This document shows, piece by piece, positions 10,501-17,595 of a stretch of 25,607 nt of DNA. The notes below the pieces were generated by a model that saw only the letters and a program-made list of their open reading frames with translations, was not told where the DNA came from and searched no databases. How positions within the stretch are numbered: the first letter of the stretch is position 1; the number at the start of each line of letters is the position of its first letter. The stretch covers positions 2,711-28,317 of the forward strand of contig CAJPVJ010000319.1 of assembly GCA_905397405.1 (NCBI GenBank), given 5' to 3'. Source of the DNA: Oppiella nova (taxonomy: Eukaryota; Arthropoda; Arachnida; Sarcoptiformes; Oppiidae). The translations under genes were made by a program, and so were the position numbers.

Positions 10501-13500
10501 AAGAGAAAACTCGTAAAAAGTAATTAGAGTTCAAACAAAGTATACATTTAGTTGTTGAGTACTCGACTCCAGTCTTATTTAATCAGTCGAGAGTGAGAGT
10601 AGTGATGGTAGGGATGGTAGGGATGGCAATGAGGGCAATGATGGGCACAACTCCACTACTCAACAGACCCTTACACCACATCCTGGTATTGATGTTTGAC
10701 TTGAATGCCAACAATAATTGGTATTCCATAACAAGTATTTCAAGAATAAGCAATAAATAAGTATAAGCTTTCGTTGAACGCAATATTCAATTGGTTTGCA
10801 GTAATGACTGACCACCAAAACAATTTGACAACATTTCCATCAGTGATGGCATTGTTGAACAGAGCCGTGAGTGCCATCAGTGGCATCCATGGCATCACCT
10901 GTTGATGTGTTCATGTTTTGTATGAATATAACAGGAAATACATAAGAAAATTGTGCCATCGCTTCAGTGAGTAAGAAGAGAGCAAAAGTGTCACTCGCGA
11001 GAGAGTGCCAGCAATGGTAACAGTGTTGCCAACGATGGTAACAGTGCGCCCATGGAGGTCGAGATATGCATGCATGTGCAGGAAATAATGTCCTGCCCTT
11101 AAGGTATTACTTCTAATGTATTGATGCCTTTGTTGAGGTTTTTATCATCAAAAGTGAACACAACGACAGACAAAGAGAAGACAATCTTTATGTGCACTTC
11201 AATGCAATCGAAGGAAGACTTTCCTATGATTACTACCCGAGCGCTCATTACCTCATAATATGTAAAAATACAAATAATTCATGCATACATTCACCCATTT
11301 GTTGCCGATTTTTATGGGTCTCTACTTTTTTAATCTAATTATACGTAAGACTAATACTACAGTAGTATACAGTATATTGAGGTACTATAGAGAGCGCGTG
11401 CCGGTGCCGGTCGCCAGTGGTTGCACTGACTTACCAGTGCTTTCAAGCGCTGATAGTTATCTCAACCGTCCATATGGTCTGTTGCAGCCATAAACGGGTC
11501 ATTCTTTCTGAGCTATTGTTCACAATAATTATATTTTTTAGTATTTATTCCTCAACTCTTATAAGACATTTACAGCAAAACATCTGTTGAATAATGACTT
11601 CTCTAAGGCTTAGACCATAAGTAAAGTTATTTTCATTAATTCTTTCATTTGATTATTAATTTCCAGAAACACACAGAATAAACACAAAACGAGTTTTAAT
11701 TCTTACATATAATGATAATCAAGAGTTTGTCTTATATTTTGTTGTTCAATACAGAAGGTTTCATATAATTAATAACGTTTTCCTCGCTTTGTTGCTACAA
11801 ATAATACATTTAAAAAACATTTAATGACATACTTATGATTTCCTCTCTCAATCTCTATGTGATTAAACATAAATAAGTAAATGTTTTTCCTGTTGGACAC
11901 CATATTATAGACATTTAATTCTTCCGATCACTTAATTGTATGCAACATAAGACCTTTAAATTTTAAAACCCCAAGCATTTTGTTATTCATTTTTTAATGC
12001 ATTCAAATCTAGCCTCATATGACTTATACCATAGATATAGATATGGTTTTAATGTATAGTAAATCACAAGAAATTTGTTACAACAGAGTAGTAATCATTT
12101 TTGATACTTGAATAACTGTCTCAGGAGTGAGCAATCATACCATATATTGTTCATAAAGGTATTTCTCATACTGTATTGAAAGCCTGTGGCAATTGTGGTA
12201 AACATTAAAATACTTTCAAGTGGTGTTGAGTGGGAAAAAGGGAATGCAATGGAAGTCACGGTCACCTGATTTGATCCGTCCGTCCGGATGTTATTAATGA
12301 TTATATTACTGACAAAAATAATGCCGCATAAGGTAAGGACCACTGAAAATCTAGTTAAAAGTTTACACAAAAACACAAACTCCTTATAATATAAGGTTGT
12401 GTTTAGCTTTCATTAGCAACTTTCTTATGTGCCTCCACTCGGCTTTCCGTCTCATTTGTATCCAAACATTGGTCTTGACTTCAATTATAACGTGAATACT
12501 TTGGATTATTTATTTAAAACCTTAGCTCTACTCTAATGGATGCATGAGTTGGTGTAGAAAAGTAGAAAAGTGTGGTTTAATATGCATTTTCACAACACAT
12601 TATAGTGTATCTGAAATGGATCAGTAGAATGGATGTGCTCTCACACCAGACATACCAGTCTTGAGTTGAGTTCATCTGAACTACAGTACAATTCAATTAT
12701 AAAACTTCACTTCAGTTTCTATATTTACAATTCGCCAGAAGTAACACAAGTAAGACTAGAGTCTAGTGTCAGGCATTTCGTGCAAAACTCAATATTGAAA
12801 ACTAATTGGACGGCAATTCTTATGGCAATAATTGAATTCAACTCTTGTTATACAGTATACAGCGAATTGAATAAAGAGAAAAAGTTTTAATCAAAATATT
12901 ATATAAATAAGAGTTGGCTTTTGTTTTGATTGTTTTCTCTTGCGATCGTATCGTTTCATAACAACATTTAATAATTGTTTTATTCTTATGCTTACAGTAA
13001 AGTAAATCTCATTTTCTTTTCATATATTATAGTATTTAACAAAAACTTGATTTTAAACTTTTTTCAGTTTTCAAAAGAGACACAAAAAACAAGTTGTGTT
13101 TCGCTTTTAAGAAAACAAGTTATGATTAGAAGAATGAAGTCTTAAAAAATAGATTTCTCTCTCATATGAAATAATACAACAACTGATATAATAATAATAC
13201 CACAAAAATTGAATCTCAACTCTAACTTAAAGTTCATTCCAAAAAAGTCGTTATATTTCTTGAAAAAACTTTTTAACATTTTTTTCCTTTTGGAAAACTT
13301 ATAATTATTGTTTCAGAAATGAAAATATTTCACCAAAAAATTGTCAGAACATTACTAACAATTTCCCAATATTTTCAGGAATAATTCATTCCGGCATAAG
13401 TTAAACATAACTACCCTTTCATTGTCTGCTCATTTGTCTTAGTAAATAAAAATGTAAATAAAGAGTAGATCTGAGAAAGTCCTGCCACTCACTCGACTCT

Positions 13501-13634
13501 CCCTTAGACTTACCCCTCTCTTCAATCACTGCATAGGAAAGCCTTGCATAACATAGAAGAATGAATCCCACAATGAGTTCAAAACACACTTTATTGTTAT
13601 TGCTTCTCATAGTTTTAATCCAAATGTTATTCAT
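1678..13634 (-). CDS. Secreted/anchored Cys-rich protein with duplicated DUF7044/7043/7042/7045-type modules (14 exons)
   Basis: Function unknown. Fourteen coding exons with consistent GT-AG sites and phases give about 656 residues. In order they are 13514-13634, 7515-7772, 7270-7368, 5948-6136, 5714-5823, 4580-4697, 4207-4417, 3990-4135, 3608-3772, 2629-2720, 2481-2545, 2176-2219, 1858-2103 and 1678-1784. Residues 1-35 are a signal peptide. Module A (~45-298) carries C-YFP--QG, CPF-GKY, CSF and CLGDWE. Module B (~313-540) repeats this order as C-RFP--QG, CPI-G-Y, a further Cys and CLGNWEE. A Pro-rich stalk (~543-605) follows. The end is hydrophobic (ASLLLVLVIIHQIIC), suggesting a GPI or membrane anchor. 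Twenty-six cysteines lie outside the signal peptide, with N-glycosylation sequons at N197, N354, N466 and N619. From memory this matches the uncharacterised arthropod DUF7042-7045 proteins; I could not test that. Exon 14's acceptor and the choice of start Met (13634 or 13610) are the least certain parts. Confidence 0.85.
1858..2103 (-). CDS. Exon 13: Pro-rich stalk
   Basis: Encodes A-S-C542-PRQPPITSYVPIRPNWKP and a further Pro-rich stretch with related V-P-I-R-P and Y-P-P-I-R-P motifs, ending S-W-R-P-N-T-T (sequon N619). Acceptor TATGTTTAG|CG and donor ACAACAG|GTATGC. If the donor is not used, translation continues GMQRVYNF and stops. Such low-complexity Pro stretches usually act as extended spacers (inference). 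Confidence 0.85.
2176..2219 (-). CDS. Exon 12: 44-bp micro-exon
   Basis: Encodes R/GEDPLIFGMKITKH. Acceptor TTAATAG|GGG and donor CACG|GTATAT, phase 2 to 1. It is needed: joining exon 11 directly to exon 13 breaks the frame and soon meets a stop, whereas this micro-exon restores it. The D-P-L-x-F-G-M-K pattern also fits my memory of the family's last domain. Confidence 0.8.
2481..2545 (-). CDS. Exon 11 of the Cys-rich gene
   Basis: A 65-bp exon encoding AGKIYRSGDEAFIKEAGESC (C523) then V and part of R. Acceptor ACAAAAG|GCC and donor GTCAG|GTATGC, phase 0 to 2. With exon 12 it forms the C-terminal part of module B. Confidence 0.85.
2629..2720 (-). CDS. Exon 10: CLGNWEE exon of module B
   Basis: Encodes EREYRCLGNWEEDGVLYTYT and ends PGHQCF. 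Acceptor TTCACAG|AAA and donor CTTT|GTAAGC, phase 1 to 0, exactly as in exon 5. Confidence 0.88.
2721..3607 (-). other. Intron 9 (887 bp)
   Basis: GT-AG intron with AT-rich, non-coding content. At its 5' end (3550-3606 on the + strand) lies a tandem of GGTAGGGTAGGT-like units. Nothing else was recognised. Confidence 0.75.
3553..3600. repeat. GGTAGG(GT)-type tandem repeat in intron 9
   Basis: Imperfect units of gtagggtaggtg, immediately after the exon 9 donor. On the coding strand they read as CCACC/CTACC. Confidence 0.75.
3608..3772 (-). CDS. Exon 9: CPI-G-Y segment of module B
   Basis: Encodes TTTIAQSTSCPITGDYSG and onward, with C427, C444, C451 and C464 and the sequon N466-R-T. This is the partner of exon 4. 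Acceptor AATTGAAG|CG and donor GAAG|GTATGT, phase 1 at both ends as in exon 4. The intron downstream begins with a Pro-codon-like CCACC/CTACC tandem repeat. Confidence 0.85.
3990..4135 (-). CDS. Exon 8 of the Cys-rich gene (module B)
   Basis: Encodes C369-GDESYTCVWMKRRSPNILEF, then a segment with C404 (D-S-L-C-N-D-N). S-P-N-I-L-E-F parallels T-P-N-V-I-Q-L of exon 2. Acceptor CACAACAG|TGG and donor GGCA|GTGAGT. Confidence 0.86.
4207..4417 (-). CDS. Exon 7: start of module B
   Basis: Encodes residues 299-368 plus part of C369. The motif S-K-C313-R-F-P-D-W-M-Q-G-K-W matches the C-Y-F-P--Q-G start of module A. C349 and the N354-N-T sequon follow. Acceptor TTGTTTAG|TG and donor CAGTG|GTAAGA. The split codon TG|T restores a conserved Cys (Q-C-G). 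Confidence 0.88.
4580..4697 (-). CDS. Exon 6: end of module A
   Basis: Encodes LYNEEPTTGKIHVSLSADST, then C280 and a segment ending FESLVLSP. Acceptor GTTTCAG|TTG and donor CCCC|GTAAGT, phase 0 to 1. The G-K-I-(H/Y) start and single Cys resemble exons 11-12 of module B (AGKIYRSGDEAF, C523). Confidence 0.86.
4698..5713 (-). other. Intron 5 (1,016 bp)
   Basis: GT-AG intron, no recognisable genes. It includes a short (TTA)n run near 5065. The 78- and 94-codon open frames within it show no family resemblance, and the second only overlaps exon 5. Confidence 0.75.
5714..5823 (-). CDS. Exon 5: CLGDWE exon of module A
   Basis: Encodes DIHFLCLGDWESHTGERY and onward to PKYRCG. It begins in phase 1 and ends in phase 0 (donor TGTGGG|GTGAGT). 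Exon 10, which holds the equivalent CLGNWEE segment of module B, has the same 1-to-0 phase pair, so the two are probably duplicates. Confidence 0.88.
5948..6136 (-). CDS. Exon 4: CPF-GKY segment of module A
   Basis: Encodes residues 160-222. Visible motifs are HVFCPFNGKYRFTYM (C175), C194 with the N197-Y-S sequon, L-S-N-C204 and F-R-Q-C217-S-F-P-T-M. Acceptor TTGACAG|GT and donor ATGG|GTGAGA, phase 1 at both ends. It resembles a DUF7043-type segment. Confidence 0.88.
6137..7269 (-). other. Intron 3 (1,133 bp)
   Basis: GT-AG intron, AT-rich, with a GA microsatellite at 6904-6935 and a short (AAT)n run near 6685. No coding signal seen. Confidence 0.75.
6904..6935. repeat. (GA)n microsatellite
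   Basis: About 16 GA units in intron 3 of the Cys-rich gene. Confidence 0.92.
7270..7368 (-). CDS. Exon 3 of the Cys-rich gene
   Basis: Encodes GLARCYTNEDAARATCPLDK and a following charged helix (VLEKKFKEIMLF). Acceptor TTGAAAG|GT and donor TTTC|GTAAGT, phase 1 at both ends, 33 codons. It carries C131 and C142; C142 has no clear partner position in module B. Confidence 0.88.
7481..7509. repeat. (GA)n tract abutting the exon 2 donor
   Basis: The coding strand reads GTATGT followed at once by (CT)n in an intron of only 146 bp, so the repeat takes up the first fifth of the intron. Confidence 0.9.
7515..7772 (-). CDS. Exon 2: first half of module A
   Basis: Encodes residues 41-126, including C45 in SHGCYFPIEYQG, a Y-S-E-I-T-I strand, W-G-R-C88 and C107-M-R-C110, ending P-N-V-I-Q-L-H-T-E. 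Acceptor ATAG|GATCAC and donor GAAG|GTATGT, phase 1 at both ends. This is the DUF7044-like segment (from memory of the family). The donor lies directly beside a (CT)n run in the intron. Confidence 0.88.
9022..9052. repeat. GGAGGACTG tandem repeat
   Basis: Three full 9-bp units plus a partial one, in intron 1. The period is divisible by three, so it opens a Gly/Leu-rich frame on + and a Gln/Ser-rich frame on -. I do not regard either as coding. Confidence 0.85.
13201..13371. repeat. Diverged direct repeat, copy 1
   Basis: Shares with 14120-14298, in the same order, the blocks gaatctcaactctaac, ccttttggaaaactta, gaaaatatttcac, aaaattgtcagaac and caatttcccaat, separated by substitutions and small indels. 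This copy is in intron 1, just downstream of exon 1. Confidence 0.85.
13514..13634 (-). CDS. Exon 1: signal peptide of the Cys-rich gene
   Basis: The exon starts with MNNIWIKTMRSNNNK and continues with a hydrophobic core (FELIVGFILLCYARLSYA), then VIEER. The second Met at 13610 is an equally good start. The donor GAGAGGG|GTAAGT is strong and leaves phase 1 (G), which joins to GA of exon 2 to make Gly. The link to exon 2 crosses a 5.7-kb intron. It rests on the matching phase, the strong donor and the fact that the rest of the protein looks extracellular. Confidence 0.72.
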
Positions 13635-14119
13635 TTAATTCTTATTATTCCTTAGTTTTCAAACAAATCAAGAACACAAACACTTATACAGTATGTGTTG
13701 AATATGTGAAGAAAAGCACAACTTTTTGGTTCAAACTTCAAACATAAACTCTCAATGAATGCACAACTGCTCCTCACATGTCAGTCGTCGTGTACTACTA
13801 GAGGGGTAGTTGTGAGAGACCGGCAGTCCATAGAAAAGCTAACTTTGATCCATCGCTCCGTCGCTATTCTTAGTTAACTCCGAGTGCCCTCCAACCCGTT
13901 AATACGGGGGAGGGGGAGGGGGAGGGGGAGGGGTTTTGTATTTTAACATATTTCCCCATAAACTTTTCAGCCAAAAATCTCATGTTACAGTAAGTATATG
14001 TGATTCTCCAACTCACTACCATTTAATAGAAGGGTGAGGGAGGGGTAATTCAAAGTGATTCTAGTATCAAAAGTACTTTTTGTCTTACATTTATTGCAAC
14101 ACCTCACATAAAAAATACC
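13635..14119 (-). promoter_or_regulatory. Presumed 5' UTR and promoter of the Cys-rich gene
   Basis: Lies directly upstream of the signal-peptide exon. No clear TATA box or initiator can be assigned. It contains the G-rich tract at 13906-13933 and lies between the two copies of the diverged direct repeat. The call rests on position only. Confidence 0.35.
13906..13933 (+). repeat. (G5A)4G4 tract, potential G-quadruplex
   Basis: Four GGGGGA units followed by GGGG on the + strand, about 270 bp upstream of the Cys-rich gene's start. Five consecutive G-runs with one-base loops meet the usual G-quadruplex pattern; the - strand would be the matching C-rich strand. Confidence 0.85.
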
Positions 14120-14298
14120 TCAAAATTTGAATCTCAACTCTAACCTATAGTTCACTTCAAAAAAGTCATTATCATATAGTTTTGAAAAAAGTCTTTTAAA
14201 TTCTTTTTCCTTTTGGAAAACTTATATAATTATTGTCTCAGAAAAGAAAATATTTCACACAAAAAAATTGTCAGAACTCTACCAACAATTTCCCAATA
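14120..14298. repeat. Diverged direct repeat, copy 2
   Basis: Partner of 13201-13371, in the same orientation and about 920 bp away. The pair brackets exon 1 and its upstream region. No coding content, terminal inverted repeats or target-site duplication seen. Confidence 0.85.
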
Positions 14299-15100
14299 AA
14301 TCATGCATTGAGTGAGTTTACGTTTATAACAATTATTTGTATTGATTTGAATTGAGAATACATTTTGAAGGGGAAACTTGAAATTATAGCTCAAAACCTT
14401 GATTATGAAAAAAGCAAAATAAGTTTCTCAACCATAGTCTCAATGAATAAAATGGTTTAGTTATTTGTGTGGAAAACAAAAAATGATAATGAATTTGTGA
14501 AAAGTGAAGTGTGTTTTTTATATGAAATAGATTTTTCGTTTAACAATTCACTGTCAGTTTGGGCTCAAGTCTTATTCGTATATTCGATGTGATATCAGAT
14601 GAGAGGCAATGCATACAATCTATTGTGAATCGGTTCCACTTTGTCAGTCATGTCTCCAAACATCACTTTCACTTCACTCCGAAAGTCATTAATTTTTAAG
14701 TACTTTTTTCAATTCATGGGTCATTTGATACTAAAGAATGAGATTTCATGTGATCCCAAACGACTACAAAGTTTTGTTACAAAACCATAAAAAGAATCAA
14801 ATATTATTAAACACTATTCATAAGAGGAGTCAATGATTGCCGACAATAAAGTTATGTAAAAATCATGTAAATCTCGAGTTATAATCTATAAGACATTATA
14901 TAAAAGCGAAATTTGATCACTTTCTCCATAATTATAAGCATTATTCAAAGGTGTATTCAATGTATTGTTAATCCTATTTAGAAATTAATGCTTTGATGGG
15001 AAAACTTATGAATCGTTTATTTATATTTATAAATATATACTGTATATGACTTATAATAAATTATTATATAAAATATATGATGGATTCGATGAAATTGTTT

Positions 15101-15101
15101 G

Positions 15102-15132
<31 letters not shown>

Positions 15133-15134
15133 GG

Positions 15135-15170
<36 letters not shown>
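15101..15170. repeat. Long (GA)n tract
   Basis: About 70 bp of GA with a few GGGA interruptions, ending exactly where the 108-bp duplicated element begins. It is also a run of GAGAG sites of the kind bound by GAGA factor in insects (established knowledge); binding here is unproven. Confidence 0.92.
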
Positions 15171-15172
<2 letters not shown>

Positions 15173-15276
15173 CAAGGACCATTAATGAATAGTTGTTGAT
15201 ACAAACAATTCAATAAATAGGTCTAATGTTGGGACCATAAAGAGTTTAAACCAAAATTGTCACAAAAACCAAGAGA
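15169..15276. repeat. 108-bp element, copy 1
   Basis: Identical over all 108 bp to 22354-22461, in the same orientation. The unit starts gaaccaagg and ends aaccaagaga, so AACCAAG appears near both ends, 97 bp apart. No open frame, poly(A) tail or terminal inverted repeat is visible. Confidence 0.93.
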
Positions 15277-17021
15277 GTCGGATGAGAGTGAAATGAGGGC
15301 GGATTTGAATTATGAGATATTATGAGATGTTATGAGATGAGCGAAACTAAAGCAAATGCAAAGTCAGACGAAAATCTGATACATAATTGTATTGTAAGTT
15401 ATATAACATATAAAACTACTTTTCATTTCATGGGAACAGTTTCACAATTGCGGATCAAATATATTGCATAAATAGCACTGGAATAGTGCCCAACCCTAAC
15501 ATATGATGTAAACTATGCTTAAATATAATGATAAGGAAAATGTTGGAAATGGATTCCGACGCCCAGATCCGACCGAGTGTTGAGGACCGGTGTGTGCGTA
15601 CAGTACAACAGGTAGAGAGTCATGTGAGCACCGATAGCACCAAATGGACTGCAGGTATAACTCCAACTCCAAGCCCACGCGACTAAACCCAAAATGAAAA
15701 TAACTGGCGATAAATAGTCTTCAGTCTTAAGGCTAAGCTTTTGCTTATGAGAAGCACTTATTATTTATTTTTTGTTTAAACTGATCGTCAACCCGGATAT
15801 CGTCGGTATACCAGTGTTTCCAAAGCAAGAAAGGCCGGGGGCTTGAAAATATCTAACTTTGAAACGAATATTTTAAAAGACTGGGTGTGGAGGCAGTGCA
15901 GGCATCAAAAGCGTCGGACATATAGTTTATGCTGAGTTCACATCTCTGATGAACCGGTGATTCCAAGCAATCAATGGACTAAACATTCATTTTTCATCCC
16001 TCCTAAAGGTTTACAATCACTTCACTTACAATTGGCTTCAAGTCGTAAATATTTTAGAGTAAAAGTGCTTTGAGTTTAGAGTTGACTCAAGTGACCAATA
16101 AGTCGTAAGTGGTGTACACTATAGACACGACTGTCCACTACAGGGACTGTAGTGCAGAGTAGGGCTATTGTAGTGGTGGTGCGAACGACACACAATGAAT
16201 GCAGATATCATTGTGACAGATATAACGAGAGTTACTTTATTATCCATTCAGTTGCCAATACCTGTCGAGAACAGGCAGCCACTGGCTCTACAGCACTGGC
16301 ATACCTGTATGAGCATTACGTTAGTGAAGTGCTGGCCCCACCACTAACCCACTGTGCCTTCGTTTTAATAGTTTCACGCTTTTCCTATTATTATCTGTTG
16401 GGGAGTCGGATGGCCGTCAACTGTACAGCACTGGCACTACAGCCGATGCACACCTATTAGCATACATTGGCGTGTATTGGCTACTAGTTTGACACCAATC
16501 ACTACCGCATACTTATATTTATAACATAACTAAACACTAAACTCGTGTACACCTCGAGCCTCGACTCAACTCTAACACCACTTCAATGGAAATCAATGGA
16601 AATCAATGCAAAAGCAATTCAATTCATTTCAATTCAATGCAATCCTTATTCTATTTATAACACAACTACTGAATGGCTTTTTTGAATATAATACACATTT
16701 TTGCTACCAAACCATTAGCCATACTCTTGGAAGCAATTGTCCAAGAATTTGAAGCAAACAATTGCAAAGTTATTGGAAACCTTGAATGGTATCACTTGTA
16801 AAAAGTGAGTCCAATACTGGATCTGCTTTTTCAATGGCATTCGAGTCCATTGGCAGTGCCATAGAGACAGAGACATTGAGTGCCAGACTTATAGCTACCT
16901 GAGGTCTATATTTCTTGGCTGATGAGTGAAGTAGTCGCTAACAAATCACTGTTATGTCGACAGTCTGTGAGTCTATGAGGTGTACACGAAGCGGACCCCA
17001 CCCTTGCTTTCCATACCTGTG

Positions 17022-17043
17022 CTCTCTCTCTCTCTCTCTCTCT
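17022..17043. repeat. (CT)n microsatellite
   Basis: About 11 CT units in the interval upstream of the + strand membrane-protein gene. Confidence 0.9.
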
Positions 17044-17179
17044 ATGTCTTTACAGACTAAGCGAATGCAGGAATTCAAGCGAACGCAAGATTTTTGGCTA
17101 ATATTTAACATTAACTAACATTTAACTCGATCTATATTTCACTCGAGAATATCAAACTAAACTCACATCAGAGTCACAG

Positions 17180-17595
17180 TCTATGTATGGGTGGAGAGGT
17201 ATTAAGCAGGAGATACCTGGGGTGGAGGGGCAGAGGGCAACTACACGCGCTCGGGAGTGGTGCTGCTCTCGCCAATCACTCGCACAGAGAAAGTCGTTTC
17301 TAAGACAAAAGACACCGCCGCACCTCACAAACTGCCTCAGCCTCAGCACCACCACTACCACTGCCACCACTGGCACCGACTCCAACCTAACCTAACCATC
17401 GATTCCAACGCAACAGCAAGTTTGACTCAATATTTTGGGAACTTTTTAGCGTTTCTTTGCGTTTATCGTTCATTTGATGTGTTGGTCGACCACCCACTCA
17501 CCACTACCAGTGCTGCTGATGTCTGCGCCAAACACTGTTCACTGCCAGTGCCACTGCCAGCGCCAGTACCCCTCCAGAATAATGATTAAAATTGC
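17180..17595. other. GC-richer block of uncertain nature
   Basis: Noticeably richer in G+C and CpG than its surroundings, with CCACCACTACCACTGCCACC-like runs and repeated CCAGTGCC words. Overlapping open frames exist on both strands (for example 17257-17589 +), but they are low complexity (His/Pro/Thr-rich), lack a recognisable domain and have no clear splice context. It could be a promoter or 5' UTR region, or a fast-evolving exon. Confidence 0.3.

Larger units (their letters stand above)
7773..13513 (-). other. Intron 1 of the Cys-rich gene (5.7 kb)
   Basis: AT-rich interval between the signal-peptide exon and the first ectodomain exon. I found no extra exon that is phase-compatible (it would need phase 1 at both ends). 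It contains a 9-bp tandem repeat at 9022-9052, a GGTAGGGAT tandem near 10603 and copy 1 of a diverged direct repeat at 13201-13371. Open frames of 60-93 codons here have skewed composition and no family likeness. Confidence 0.6.

Noticed and set aside
10583-10783. Signal-peptide-like - strand frame in intron 1
   Set aside because: Half of it is read from a GGTAGGGAT-type tandem repeat, and it lacks a donor that joins to exon 2 in phase.
12266-12342. Exon-like - strand segment (hydrophobic, with an acceptor TTTTCAG and a donor CAG|GTGACC) inside intron 1
   Set aside because: At 77 bp it shifts the frame, while exon 1 and exon 2 already join in phase 1. Its composition is Ile/Val/Asn-rich with no family match.
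16152-16460. 102-codon + frame in the gene-poor interval
   Set aside because: No domain, no periodic conservation visible, and mixed composition with recurring cactggca-type words; probably chance in a slightly GC-richer patch.
17384-17397. AACCTAACCTAACC, an arthropod telomere-like motif, with TTAGGGGGTTAGG near 17787
   Set aside because: Only two or three units; too short to be an interstitial telomere tract.
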